The notes under the pieces: generated by a model
Seen by the model: only the letters and a program-made list of their open reading frames with translations
Databases searched by the model: none
Told to the model about the DNA's origin: nothing
Assembly: GCA_000310025.1 (NCBI GenBank)
Contig: FN649751.1
Location: 668,329-726,169, forward strand
Direction: 5' to 3'
Length of the DNA stretch: 57,841 bases
Source of the DNA: Ectocarpus siliculosus
Lineage: Eukaryota > Sar > Phaeophyceae > Ectocarpales > Ectocarpaceae
Position numbers and translations under genes: made by a program
Part shown: in pieces, positions 34,600-46,057 of the stretch
Layout of the letters: each line of letters opens with the position of its first letter
Position numbering within the stretch: the first letter of the stretch is position 1

Positions 34600-35910
34600 T
34601 TAGCGTAGTGTTTCAGGCGGCGCTCGCGCAGGGTCGTCGCGATGATCCCACATTTGCCGGTCCCTGAAGAGAAATTCCAGCCGCTGCAAGGGTCGGGATT
34701 TCGTGTCTTGCCTGCCTTTGATCTCCTTCAGGCGTGCTCTGTACTCTAAAAGAAGCGAAAGACCACCGAGGCTGTCGTATGGGTCCTTGTTCTTCACGCC
34801 CACGTTGAAGATCTGGCAAGAGCTTAGCTTCGAAGGACAAGTGCAGGAGCAAGGTTGATCCGAAGGGGTGGGCCGCGGTATCTGGTTAGCTGCTTCCTTA
34901 GCTGGGCCGTGACTGTTCATATTCTGTAGTGGATGACCTTTTTGTGCATTCATGTTCCCGCGACCTTCGGTCATCGCTACTCTCTCGGTGTTTCGACCAC
35001 GCTTTACTCCGTCGGTGACGAACCGTGACATAATTTCGCATCCTTCTAGCTGTTCGGTCCATGCACCCAGGTTATACAATCTGCGAGAATGGCCAGAAAG
35101 GCAAGACGTGTTTTTCTTGTTCGTCGCTTCTCCGGTGGTTATTGCCTCAGAAAGCATTGTGTTTGCGAGGGATGGGTCGATACCTCCATGCTCGCAACTG
35201 CCCCCCAGGATCTCGATTTCTACTTACTTTAGTGCTGCGCCCGAACAGGGAGCCCAGTTGAGTCTTGGAGGTCGCGTGATCGTACGATCCCTGCGTGTCG
35301 ACCAGCAGCACCGCCATGTCGGGTCTCTTCCCACTGGGCGTTCGTTTTACCAACGACTCGGACCGTATGGGCGTGATGAACGGCTCGGACCATGCATGGA
35401 CATGCCTTGAGTGTGGGGGTCGAAGCCGCCATTCCAGGAGAACCCGCAGTCGTCACCGTCGCCGCCTGGGAGTGTGCCCTCGAATGGTTCGCTGCGTGTA
35501 AACCAGACACGCGCCATCGGCTCACGTCAAGTTGCCGGCATTATGTTCCGGAACGAATCCCGGTGTCGATCGACGCTGCTCATGAAAGAGAAGAGTTCTA
35601 CGTACGTCAGCTTCATTCGAGTAGACGCACCCCTAGTTTGGGGCTTCATTGGGGATGGGCAACTGCTAGTTGATGTTCAATCTTACGTACGACCACTTAC
35701 ATATCGTGGCCCTTGCGGCTCAGCAGGAACCAATACGGAGAGAAGATTTCCCGGATCTGAAAGCGCCCGCCACAGAAATGATGGCGACAGGAGTGCCCAA
35801 AGGAACATCTTCCATCACCCGCTCGAGATTTTTGTTATGGAAATGGAACGAGTCGGTGCCAATGACACCACCGTTTACCACACTTATGAGCTTCAACGCG
35901 CCGGGACAAC
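34600..35910 (-). pseudogene. Atlastin/GBP-type GTPase pseudogene
   Basis: Three exons of a dynamin-related GB1/RHD3 GTPase can be read on the minus strand. The first (ends 35737, donor GTATTG) encodes LKLISVVNGG and the P-loop SVAGAFRSGKSSL. The second (35597-35228) encodes GFSWNGGFDPHTQG and, in another frame, MAVLLVDTQGSYDHATSK, which holds the G3 DTQG motif, ending at GTAAGT. The third (34827-34600) encodes LSSCQIFNVGVKNK, LLLEYRARLKEIKG and LEFLFRDRQMW, where FLFRD corresponds to the family's Arg-Asp motif. Exon phases agree. Breaks: an in-frame TGA at 35527-35529, a two-base frameshift near 35393-35400, and loss of everything after the GTPase domain. In animals and plants this family shapes endoplasmic reticulum membranes. 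Here it is a relic. Confidence 0.7.
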
Positions 35911-38900
35911 CCCGCCGGGAGTACGGCGGCCGAAGAGTGCACCACACAAACAATTGGCGCTATGTTGTTGGGTAGACGTTTCGCGATTTCGGGTCCCACC
36001 AACGGTGTTGTCTTGGGGTTTCTACCGGCATACAACCACCGTACGTAATGTTGGAGTTTGGAACGCTGCGAAGACTTAAACCAATAATTGAGTGAGGTCG
36101 ACGGAGCTGCACACATATCGTGTACGTTGAGGTGGCGAGAGAGCCTGCCCTTTCTCGTCGTGTATCAAAGTGAGGTTCTACGGCAGTAGAGTAGATACAG
36201 GCCCGGGAGTCTAGAGACTCCTGAATATACTGGGTGGTCGGGAATAAATTGTATACCCATGTATGTGCTATTCTCCGTACAATGCAAACACAAAATAGAG
36301 GCAGCTGTAAACGCATACATTGCTCGGTCGGCAAACACGAAGATCCACATAGCTCAACGCTCTGAGCTCTCTGTGATAAATACACAGCGGTCAGATATCG
36401 CTCTGTGATCTCCGGGGAAGCAGCCGCGAACATAAGATACCCTGCCTGAACAAACCTTCTTGCAAGTTATCACCGAGGTGCATTATTCACCACTGGCACG
36501 CATGTACACGGTGTATTTGGAAGAGTTTGACGTCTCACATTCCGAAACGTTCACAACAAGGTTTTGACACGTGTCGTATGTTCGTCATCTGGTCGTAAAA
36601 TGTAGCGGCGGGTACCTGATTCGCCTCTTGACTGGAGCTCGGCCCGACTTGTTCGCGGACGGCGTGTCCGACAGCCAGTATTAAGCCCACAGTAGCTGCC
36701 TTGAGTCCGAACCTCATCATAGTATACCACGCGGCGGGTTCACCTGGTATCACTACCAAAGCAAAGGAAGCGGGCGCCGCGGTGTAGCTGATGTAGCGGT
36801 GCTACGGATCACCTTACATCGGTGCTACTGTACAACAACCAGGCGTCACGAGCCCACAGTCGGGCTATCTTAGCAGTTCGTCGAGGCGCGGGTGGGTGCA
36901 GGCGACGAGAGGCACCTTCGCGGAAGCACCGGAAAGTGTGTGACTCGGAACTATGTTATGGACAATACGACGACGCCAAGCCGTCTAACGTCCAGGCGGA
37001 GATGTGTTGCTCGCGTTGGAGAAGGAAGATGGAACGATGAGCTGTACTGGCTGATCTATGTGTCAATTTGTACACCCCCGAGTGTCTGAGGAGTGGCGAC
37101 GAAGCGGAGAAGGTGGAAACTTTCCGGGGTCCAATAACCTGCATACTGATCGGGTAGATTTGATGGGTTTGACATGCTGGATGGTTTGAAGAGCGGAATG
37201 CCTAACTTTGCCGGCGCCCGTTCGGGCCAGCTCATCATTTTTTGGTGGGGAATTTGGGGGCAAATTTTGGTGGAGATTCTGAAGTAGAATGCCAAGTAGG
37301 GATGCCCTTATCTTTCGCCGACGCTCGTTCAGCCCAGCTGGTGCTTTACCTCCTTTCTCGCGAAAGTTTTCGGAGATTCCCCGCTGTTTTTTTCGCAGAA
37401 GAAAATCGTGCTTCCGCCTTCCGCCCCCGAGAGAACCAGGTGTATGTTGCGGTTCGGGCCAACACGGGTCTGAATTGTGCCGCGAAACGATATATCCTCG
37501 TGCTTGATTGCTGAGTAGTTTTGCCGAGATTTCGAGGCGCGGCCACGCCGACGTCGATCATTCCCAACTTCCCCCTTCATATCTCAGCAAGTAAGCTTGT
37601 ACACGTCTGAGCAAGGTCGTACTAACGACGTCCCACAAGCGGCACTAAATTCAAACATCTTCACGGACACTGCGTTCACGACCAAGCTCCACGTCTTTCA
37701 GGAGGGTGTTTGTGCGTTTATCAGCAGATCGACAAGCAACATTGTCAGACTCGGTTGCGCCATCGCCATCAGCATCAGACACGCCAGGAACACCGGCCGG
37801 GCACTACCGTCATCCCTAGGATCGTTGGAAAGCATAAGGTGAGCGACGTTGTGTGGTTCATTCAGCGTCCTACATTCCAGGAGAAAGCGATTGGTATGGG
37901 AGAGAGAGGGGGGTGGATAACATTTGTGACGTACATTTACCGCCGTGTCCATCAAAGATTCACGGCAGTAGAAACTCTCGTTCAACTGGTTCATGTACCA
38001 CTAAGCAGTCGGGCATATGTAGGGTGCTGAACACCCTCCCCGCCGTCGGGGGCGAATCGCACGCGTCCAGAGTAATCTCCGATTATGAAAAGGGGGCCTA
38101 ACACAAACAGAATAGTTAGTTGTAAAGCTGATAACAATGTGTTCCCGTGCGCGCAAGAGAGTGTGGAAAGGCGAGACACGGCGTACTCCCTGATGATAAC
38201 AGGATTGTTTTTCTATCTCTTCAGGTTCTCAACAACGACCCTTGAAACACAAAAGCGTGTACGTGCGTGTATGTTGCCACACGGAACCTCTAAACCACGC
38301 CCGGTTTTGACCCGATTCCACACGCCCCAACCCGTCACCTCAACGCTCATCTTGCATCATTTTTCGCGCCCTCACGAAGTATCAGCTTGATTCGTGGACT
38401 GTGGGCGAAGTTTCACCGACACGAACCTGGTGCTGCATACTCCCATGTCGCCCTACCCAAAAATAGATACACAACAATCCACACGCTCTGCTCTTCGACG
38501 TTGTGCGCAGTTATTGATCCCCGAAACGAATGAGAGCTTGTATGCTTAGCTCGCACTACTACGCAAGAGGCCGGGTCGAACGTTGGGGTCTCAGATTGCA
38601 TGGTCGTAGATGACACCTTGTTCGCGAATGCAACACGACACCGCAACGTTGGTTCGGCCCAATTCGGCCGCCGCATATTTTGATTTAATTTTGGTTGATT
38701 GGTGATCTTTTTCGGGCGATGTGGATGATTTGAAGGACGGTATAGCTGGTATAAAATCAGTAAAACGCTTTGTTTGGGGACGGTTGCAGCCCTGCAAAAA
38801 GAGATGGTAGTTGGTGGTGTGCCGGGCACAAGAGGAACGATGGATGACACACGAACTTCATGAGGAGATGAGCAGAAAAAATCCACGCAATTTCTTCCTG

Positions 38901-40320
38901 CTGAACGGTCGACATCAGCCGCATCAGGGATGATTTATGGGTTCTATAGTTACGGGTGGAGATAGGGATACAATCAGTGGCGCGCTTTGTTTGAGTACTT
39001 TTATTTTTTTGAGGGGCTGAGCCCGGTCTTCCCACCAGTGATAAGGTTGGGTTGGAAGGACAAAGTAGGTTCGTCGATGTGAAAGTGAGTTGTCGGTGAA
39101 AGCGAAGAAACATACAGGAGATTGTTTTTTTACAAGCGCTCAAGCGGGCGCAAGCGTACAAGCGGCTTGTTTCGGGATAGCTGTATACACAAGCCGACAT
39201 ATAACGTGTGGCTCTTTTTCGGCGTTGGTTCTTTTGTTTGATGTTGGATCTGGGCGAGACTTGAATGGGCATACGGTGTCATATTAGCACAGGAGACGAC
39301 AAACTAAAATGCTGATCAATTTATGCACATTCCCCGGCGTGCATTCGTTCTTACGCACCTCTGAGGTATTCATACTTTTTTCGGCAAACACTGATGTGAT
39401 TGGTTTATCTGTGTTGACGATTTTTGAGGTATAGACAGGAGGAGGTATACTACAGCAATGCTGGAATCCCCCCCCGCCCCGCCTACGCAGTGGACTGAAG
39501 CTCGGACAGTGCTGCACAATCACACGAAACACTTTCAAAAAAATATCCGGACGTTGCCTACCGCATATTTTTTCCCAACATGCCCTCGCGGGCGCGGGAG
39601 CAAGGTACATGTAAATGCGCCAGAGCAGCTGAAAGACTCTACGTAGGGAAAGAGATGCAGTGTATGGATTCCATATTGACGAAAGCTGCTGACGCCGATG
39701 ATGTACAAAGAACACGACACGAACTCAACGGATGATGAAATCGTAGCTACCTGATCATCCGGTCCCAAAGGAAAAACAATAATGCGAGACGGTGGGTGTG
39801 AGGAAAAAGCGGACGTCTCCCAAGTGTTCGGAGGAAAACACGTTGAGCCGTACTGAAGTCAACCGCTAAAGCGCGTCTATGGACGAGGCCACAAATGAAA
39901 GACGAAGGTGCCCGAAAAAGAACCCGAAGGCAACGCAAAACAAAGCCACAGATTATGGCGAGAAACCCGACTCCACCGATGCAAGCAATTCAACAGACCA
40001 CCCAGATGTGAAGGCAGCAAATTCCATTTTCAAGAGAACAATACCAAACGTGTACGTAGGAATCAAATGCAATCCAATGTGTGGTGGAGAGGGCCGAAGA
40101 TGATGCACACCAAGAAGAGAATCCTACACAACAAAGGAACGCAACCCTGAAATTAGGCGGTTTAACGATAACGAGCAAGCGGTACAACTGGATTCCGTGG
40201 CAAGTACGGATTCCGACGGAGCGCACCACCGGCCAGAATTGGCAGTGCTTTGAAGGCGGAGTTCCGCGGGAAGGTTCCGTCATCCACCGTGGTGGACCGT
40301 GACGGTTCACCATGTAGTCA
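35911..40320. other. Long stretch without recognised genes
   Basis: No exon with a recognisable protein family was found. The upstream exons of the atlastin-like relic should lie at the left end if they still exist. Frames at 37242-37514 and 37710-38030 are open but lack recognised motifs. 38413-39280 is AT-richer with several related short stretches on the minus strand. Confidence 0.3.
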
Positions 40321-40324
40321 CTGA

Positions 40325-40462
40325 CGGCTAACCCTAACCCGGGCTCTGCCCGTGGATACCCACGGAGATTATTCCGGCTGACCGGGCGCACCGAGGTGCA
40401 CCGTATTATTGTTTTTGGCAATGCCCGATACAACCCTACACTATGAACCCTAACCCTAACCT
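40325..40462. repeat. Interstitial telomere-like CCCTAA tracts
   Basis: GGCTAACCCTAACCCGGG near 40327 and GAACCCTAACCCTAACCTCG near 40445 flank a short GC-rich segment with small hairpins. They lie just upstream of the duplicated coiled-coil exon. Confidence 0.6.
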
Positions 40463-40533
40463 CGAAACTCCCCGAACAACCTCGTGTTTACCCGCATTGT
40501 GTGTTCTCTTATTACCTTTGACACTGATTCTCA

Positions 40534-40835
40534 GTGAGTGACCTTGACACAAGGGGAGCGACGGCGACCGCCATGAGAAGTGTTGCGATTGTACGGCCGC
40601 ACATGGATTTGCAGCACCAGGTGGAGGCTCTACTTGAAGCTGCACGGGAGGAGACGACGGCCGTACGGGGAACGCTTAAGAGTACGACGGAGCAGTTGTT
40701 GGCTCGGGTTGCAGCTTCAGAGAAAGAGACGGCGGTCGCGCGGGTGAAGGCTGCCAACTTGACGAAGCAGATGAAGGCTCAGGACGCAGAGTTGAAAAAG
40801 GAGGCGGAGGCCGCAAAGGCAGAGCTCTTTACCAC
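40534..40835 (+). CDS. Coiled-coil protein exon (family unknown)
   Basis: After a pyrimidine-rich tract and CTCAG, a frame runs for about 100 residues of heptad-like, Ala/Glu/Lys-rich sequence: LQHQVEALLEAAREE, then KETAVARVKAANLTKQMKAQ and KKEAEAAKAEL. This strongly suggests a coiled coil. It ends near ACCACAGAA|GTTAGC. A second short stretch (MARIVASQEETTAARM) at 40965-41012 after GCGGGAG repeats the EETTA theme and could be the next exon. The exon is partly duplicated at 30627. No function can be assigned. It may belong to a host gene or to the transposon that carries the gag downstream. Confidence 0.4.
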
Positions 40836-43560
40836 AGAAGTTAGCTCCGTTGGTGCCACCTTGCTGTGTTCGACTTTGCTTGATTTTTGGAACCCGGGAT
40901 TCAATACCCTTTCCCTTGCCTACATCAGCATCTGTTTTTTGGCGGCGGGAGGTTGTATTGATATCATGGCTCGGATCGTAGCTTCTCAGGAGGAGACGAC
41001 GGCGGCAAGGATGGGGAATAAGACCAAATGCGTTTGCGCTCTTGCCACCCCCGGTCTGTGTCTAGTGCTCCCATGCTCCTACTTTTTTGGCTACCCAAAC
41101 CGTTTAATTTTTTATTTGGCGATGCGTGGCTGTGTTGGTACCTTCGCAGGACGAATCGCTTGGCAACGCGTGGTTACATCATGGGCAGACCAGGTGTACG
41201 CTTGTTATGAGAAAATTGTGGGGAAGTAGGACCCGGGAGGACGGCACGCCCCCCGTGCAACTGGTGGTACGACGCGCCGTCCGCCATAGAAGGACAGTTA
41301 AGCCAGGTTCCAAAAGCAGAAGGTTGTGGACATGTATTTAGGCCCTGACGCAACGTCGGCACATGACACCTTGCACAAGGCCCTAACCTTGTTGGCACCT
41401 TGCACGAGGTTGAATGTACACAACCTTCCACTTTTAATCTGTATTGTGTGCTCTTTGTCGGGCGTTTCTCTCTAGATGTGATGTTGACCAGCAATGCCGT
41501 ACTACGATTGCGTGCCGGAACATGCGCCAGACAGCTTTACCCTAACCACTTCGGTGGAGAGCGGGGTTCTGGTCGATACGCTGTCGGGAGTGGAGGGGGG
41601 GCTCTTGGCCCATGGCGGTGCAGGTGGCGAGAACGCAGGGTCGAGGCGTTGCGGAGATGGCGTTTTGGGGGGAACATGGGAGTTGGTGTGATTGATTTGC
41701 TCAGGACACATGATCGGAGGTTCACCGTAGTTGTCGACTGAAAGTTGCTCGACGTGCGAACAAACTGTATGATGAGCAAATGTCATGGATTTTGGTTTGC
41801 CTGGAAGTTCACTACGGAAGCTGCGATTGAGTGTTTTTGGTACATGTGCATTCAACTGCAATTGTCGGACGACAAACGAAAAATAATGATATACCCGTTG
41901 TCGAATTACTGCACTTTGCTAGAGGAGGCGCCCTTCACCATGGGCGGGAGGCTGAATGATGCCCAGGGGAAAGTGGTCTTTCGGAGCCAACAAGAACTTC
42001 GAGAGTCATCAGAAGTGGACAAGGGCAAGACGTGCTCACCACCCGCTTCCTAGGGTTGAACTTGGTCTCGCTCTCTCTCACTCATTGCTCTCTATTCCCC
42101 CTGGCCGGTATACTCCTTGTCGATGGTGCATATTCTACTGCCTCTCGTTCGTCTCTCATCACAGGCAAGCAAGTTGTCCATGACGACGTTCGCACCGACT
42201 GTTTGTGTGTCCGACGCGATGTAAGCTCGTCCCTCACGCGCGGTCCCTCGCATCCAAAGGCCGCAAAAAATGAGTAACACTTTCTGTCTCGTGAACGAAG
42301 CAAGCAATTCTGGGACAGCTGCCTCTTCTCCCACGGGCAGGGATGGAGTGGTGCGACCTTTGCCCGGTCGGTGTTCTGTCGGTAGCCTTGGGCTTCCAGA
42401 CCGTTGGACGTAGACATTCACTCATTAAATTTTCATGGGAGTGAAACTTCACTCTCGTTAGAATCACCGTCACTCCCAAGAATATCCCAGTAAAAGCGGA
42501 TTGCCGACTTCTTGTGCTAAACCTTTCATGAGAGCGACGACGTTCACCCTCACGAGAGTGGCCTGAACGCTACCTTGCACGCCCGGGCATGACGTCCATG
42601 AACAACGTTTCGTTTTCATTCTTCGGCCTACACAACATCCACCCGACACGAACCCGTACACTCCCATCAAGGTAGCGTTGATGAGGGATGGCTCTAGGCG
42701 TTCGTTGTGTTCTACAAGTCACAGAGGGTGGTGGGTGCGGTTAAACCTCGGCTCCGCCCCGCAGTGCCAGTCAATTACATGAGAGCGGGTTATTCACTTT
42801 CTTCATGAGAGCGCACCCCCAATACTTTCATGAAAGAACAACTTTACCCCGGTGAAAGTGAGCTTGGCACTCGCATGAGAATGAATCCTTTTGTCGAGTA
42901 GTGTCCGAGAGTGGTTGGTGATCACTTGGAAAAACGGTGAATGAGAGGACGCTATGCGTTGGTCAGGGTGCGCACGCAATACACACCATCCGTATTGGCC
43001 ACCTCACAACTGCACCGCAAACTGCGGCGGAACCAACTCTGGAGAGGAGAACCACAACCACGCAGAAGGTATCCGTGGCACCCGCGGCAACGGACAGGCT
43101 GCGCTGCGAGAACTCGAGTCGAAGTACAGGAAGATCACCAACGAGACCATTCGCGCACAGCAGGAGGCGCTAGCGGCAACAAGCATGAAAGAGGGACAAG
43201 ACCCGGACGAATACATGAACGAAGCCACGCGGCTTCGTGAACTCCTGAAGGAAATGGGGGAGCCAATCACGGACCGGCACTTCATGGATATTGTTCTACA
43301 AGGCTTGACCGCTGAGTACAGGGATGTCAAGCTGATGACCTGGAAAGACCCAGACTCCGATCTTCTCAAGATGCATCCTGTGCTTCGCCACCTCTACCTT
43401 GATGAGGTATCGCGCAAAAAGTCGTCTTTGGACGACTACCGCTATGACAGCGACATCGGCGCCGAGAAAGGGAGCAATCATCTCCCCCAACTGCGGCAGT
43501 GCCGGACACTACAAGATAGGTTGTGCCATGCCCAACAAGACCAACGACAAGAAATCTGGA
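40690..43560 (+). repeat. Direct duplication of ~2.9 kb, copy 2
   Basis: Same content and order as 30627-33594, lacking about 97 bases after CTCTTTGTC (41459), where GGGCG microhomology is present at the junction. It continues at both ends into sequence that copy 1 lacks: the full coiled-coil exon on the left and the rest of gag on the right. Confidence 0.9.
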
Positions 43561-43752
43561 TCTGGCAGCGGCGGGAAGAAGTGGTGCAGCGTGCACAACA
43601 CGACTTCCCACAGCCTCGAAGAGTGCTACAAGCAGCAAGAAAAACAATCGAGCTGCGTAGCTTCCTTCGCCAGCACTACCGCCACCGAGAGAGCAACAAT
43701 CAACTTCACCAAAGAAACGGAAGAATTTGCAGACGAAGGTTTCACGTTCTAG
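42954..43752 (+). pseudogene. Copia gag with CHHC knuckle, copy 2 (frameshifted)
   Basis: The core matches the other copy: RELESKYRKITNETI, DPDEYMNEATRLRELL, DIVLQGLTAEYRDVKL, VLRHLYLDEVSRK. The frame changes near 43470. In the second frame a partial first knuckle reads SPNCGSAGHYKIGC, with Ser where the first Cys is expected. It is followed by KWCSVHNTTSHSLEECYKQ, a C-x2-H-x4-H-x4-C motif. The frame then closes at 43752 (EEFADEGFTF). No protease, integrase or reverse transcriptase follows. Confidence 0.7.
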
Positions 43753-43933
43753 ATCATGAACACGAGGACAACAAGTAACGAGCCAGGGGTCTTCTGGCTA
43801 GGATTGCTGGAGAAGTATACTCTCTGGGATTGCTGCAAAACGCCGAGCGCTTGGGGTTGCTGGAAAGACACGTTCGGTTCGGGGGCTTGAAGTCTGTGGT
43901 GAAGTAGGTTTCTCCTCTCTTGATTAACTCTCT

Positions 43934-44206
43934 GTTAATTAAGATGTACAGCATATCCACTATGCTACAAGTCAGCGCTGACTTGTAGCGAAGTGGATGT
44001 GCTGTACATCTTAACATGTGCTGTACATCTTAACAAAAGTACACTCTTCCGCATGAATAACAACAACAAGAACTGCCCAGCTGCACATGCAGCGGGGGTT
44101 CAGTGTATCCACACTTACCCACCTTTGGATACACTGTGCCCCCAAATCATTCCCGTTACCCCCACAGGATCCAACCGGGAGTATCTAGAACCTAGTACAT
44201 CTAACA
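43934..44206 (-). mobile_element. Possible LTR remnant with internal palindromes
   Basis: It begins TGTTAATTAAGATGTACAGC and ends GTACATCTAACA, an imperfect TGTTA...TAACA inverted end pair. The next bases, GCCCCCCT, would be a polypurine tract on the minus strand, as at the LTR of the 50636-56322 element. Inside are a long near-perfect palindrome (43942-44013, arms ATGTACAGCATATCCACTA and its complement, centre GCGC) and a second one (about 44091-44156, GTATCCAC and complement, flanked by GGGGG/CCCCC). It could instead be an unrelated hairpin element. Confidence 0.35.
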
Positions 44207-44400
44207 GCCCCCCTACTCGGTGCTAAATACGATCGCATGAACTCTTGTCAATTCCATACGGAACAAGCTACGCCGATTGAAACCAAATCTGAAAACCTGA
44301 AATATCCATTCTCTCGTACTAGATCCCCCCAGACAGATGGGAAGAGGGGGTGGGGGGCATCCGAACCATCGAGCCCCCTATTGCATTTGCATGGCTTTGT

Positions 44401-44447
44401 TTGGCCCAAACAGCAAAGGCTATGAAGAGTCATAGCCTTTGGTTTGG
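44401..44447. repeat. Hairpin-forming inverted repeat
   Basis: AAAGGCTATGA and TCATAGCCTTT are perfect complements separated by four bases or fewer, with CCAAAC and GTTTGG further extending the stem with a small bulge. Confidence 0.6.
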
Positions 44448-45820
44448 TCCTGCATCACCCCGGTATGACGAGCTAGCTAGCCTTGACACAGGTGACCAGA
44501 GGCCGCAGCATGCCAAGACGAATAGCGACCAAGCTGGTGTCATTCCTTCCGTAACCAAGGCAAACAGCTATCTATGCCATCTCCAGATGCTCGGACTCGG
44601 GGAACAGCAACCACCGCGAGCTGAACCCGCCGCACGACACTGCTGCTGTAGAGCGGCAAGACGAGCTTCTACACGGCGCGCGTGGAGAAGAGAGAGCGAT
44701 ATTCCGGCAGCAGTTGCTGATTAGGTAAGCGATTCCCCTCCAGTTACATCTGGATGGTAGCAATAGAAGGATGAATTGAGGGGATATTGTGTGTTGTGTA
44801 CAATAGTTGTGTATCCCTATGGATATATATGTCCTTGTTGGGAAGGGCGCGAAGTCTCCACGTGCTTTATATGCATGTACGCTCAGACACCAGCAGTTGG
44901 TCCTGCACACCCAACGGCTCTCGGCCTACTGCGTTTAAGCGGCTCTTCCTCACCATGTACAGAGCGGGTATTATCCCGGAGGTGTCAATAAGCGCCCAGC
45001 CTCATAAAAGAGTTTTTTGGGGGCGCTTGTTTTCTTCAACATTAACAACGTAACAGTAACAACGCCGCATGTCTGCTGTATCTGACCTGTCCACATACAT
45101 GCATAGCATCGCCCGCGTCGACCGCCCGCATGCTTCAACCAACGCCCAGCGCTCATAACACCCAATTGTTTTACATGGGTTGCTCGATTGACACAGGTCG
45201 TTCGCAGGCATGCAAAATATATCGTGTTCAAAGAAATAATTAACAGTAACCGTAGGTTGCACTAGATACCACACCTCCTTGACCAAGTTTCAACCTATCA
45301 TGTTCCGCGACGAAGACAATTCCAAAAATCAAACGATACCTTTTCGAAAAGCTCTCGACGAGGCAGTCCCAATACAGCCATTTCCGGCCTCGCCACTCCT
45401 TCTGGTGTGGAATAATCACGCTTTGGAAATTGGTCCTTGGGGCGTTGTATCTTATCCAACCAACTGCTGCTGCTGTGCTGTGAGATCAGTGGATTCGATT
45501 CTCCTCTGCGCCATATTTTTTCTTCCCACCACCCTTTTTTTCTCTTTCTTTTTCCTCCGATGTTTCCCTTTGAAAACATTATTGGCCGTAAAATACAGAA
45601 TGCCGAGTAAACTCCTGAGAAATATGGCGTGTCAGAGATCGTAAAGTTTTTTCTCTCGATGTCAAGACAACAACAACTGAGAAAAGGCGGTCGCAGCCGG
45701 TCCCCCCATGCCGCGGCACTGATGCGAAACGAAGAGGTAACCAGTAGTATGCATAGCAGAGCGAAGGGATATGCATGTGCGTCTTCATAATATATTGCGT
45801 CTCACCCCCCCCCCCCCCCC
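44448..45820. other. No recognised gene
   Basis: Short frames only. T-rich tracts occur near 45530-45560 and a C-run begins at 45804 and enters the gap. Confidence 0.35.
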
Positions 45821-45920
45821 NNNNNNNNNNNNNNNNNNNNNNNNNNNNNNNNNNNNNNNNNNNNNNNNNNNNNNNNNNNNNNNNNNNNNNNNNNNNNNNN
45901 NNNNNNNNNNNNNNNNNNNN
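45821..45920. other. Assembly gap (100 N) inside a poly-C tract
   Basis: Flanked on both sides by runs of C (about 17 to 19 each), so the missing piece is probably a homopolymer or C-rich satellite that defeated assembly. Confidence 1.
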
Positions 45921-45950
45921 CCCCCCCCCCCCCCCCCCCTTCTAATCCTG

Positions 45951-46057
45951 GGTTTTCGTCGCTTGGCAACGACGTTGTAAAACAAGCCGCCACCCCCGGT
46001 GTTTGCCATGGGGGTTGGGTTTTCGTCGTTTGGCAGCAATGTTGTAAAACAAGCCGA
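45951..46057 (+). repeat. Two tandem ~64-bp units
   Basis: GGGTTTTCGTCGCTTGGCAA with GTTGTAAAACAAGCCG at 45951 is repeated with four substitutions at 46015. They directly follow the poly-C gap. Confidence 0.7.

Noticed and set aside
36535-38030. Several 60-106 residue frames
   Set aside because: No splice-site support, no motifs, and similar lengths open on both strands. Treated as chance.
39879-40302. Possible Copia pol linker/reverse transcriptase start
   Set aside because: A few residues look suggestive (RTIPNVYVGIK), but no catalytic or ordered motifs follow in any frame.
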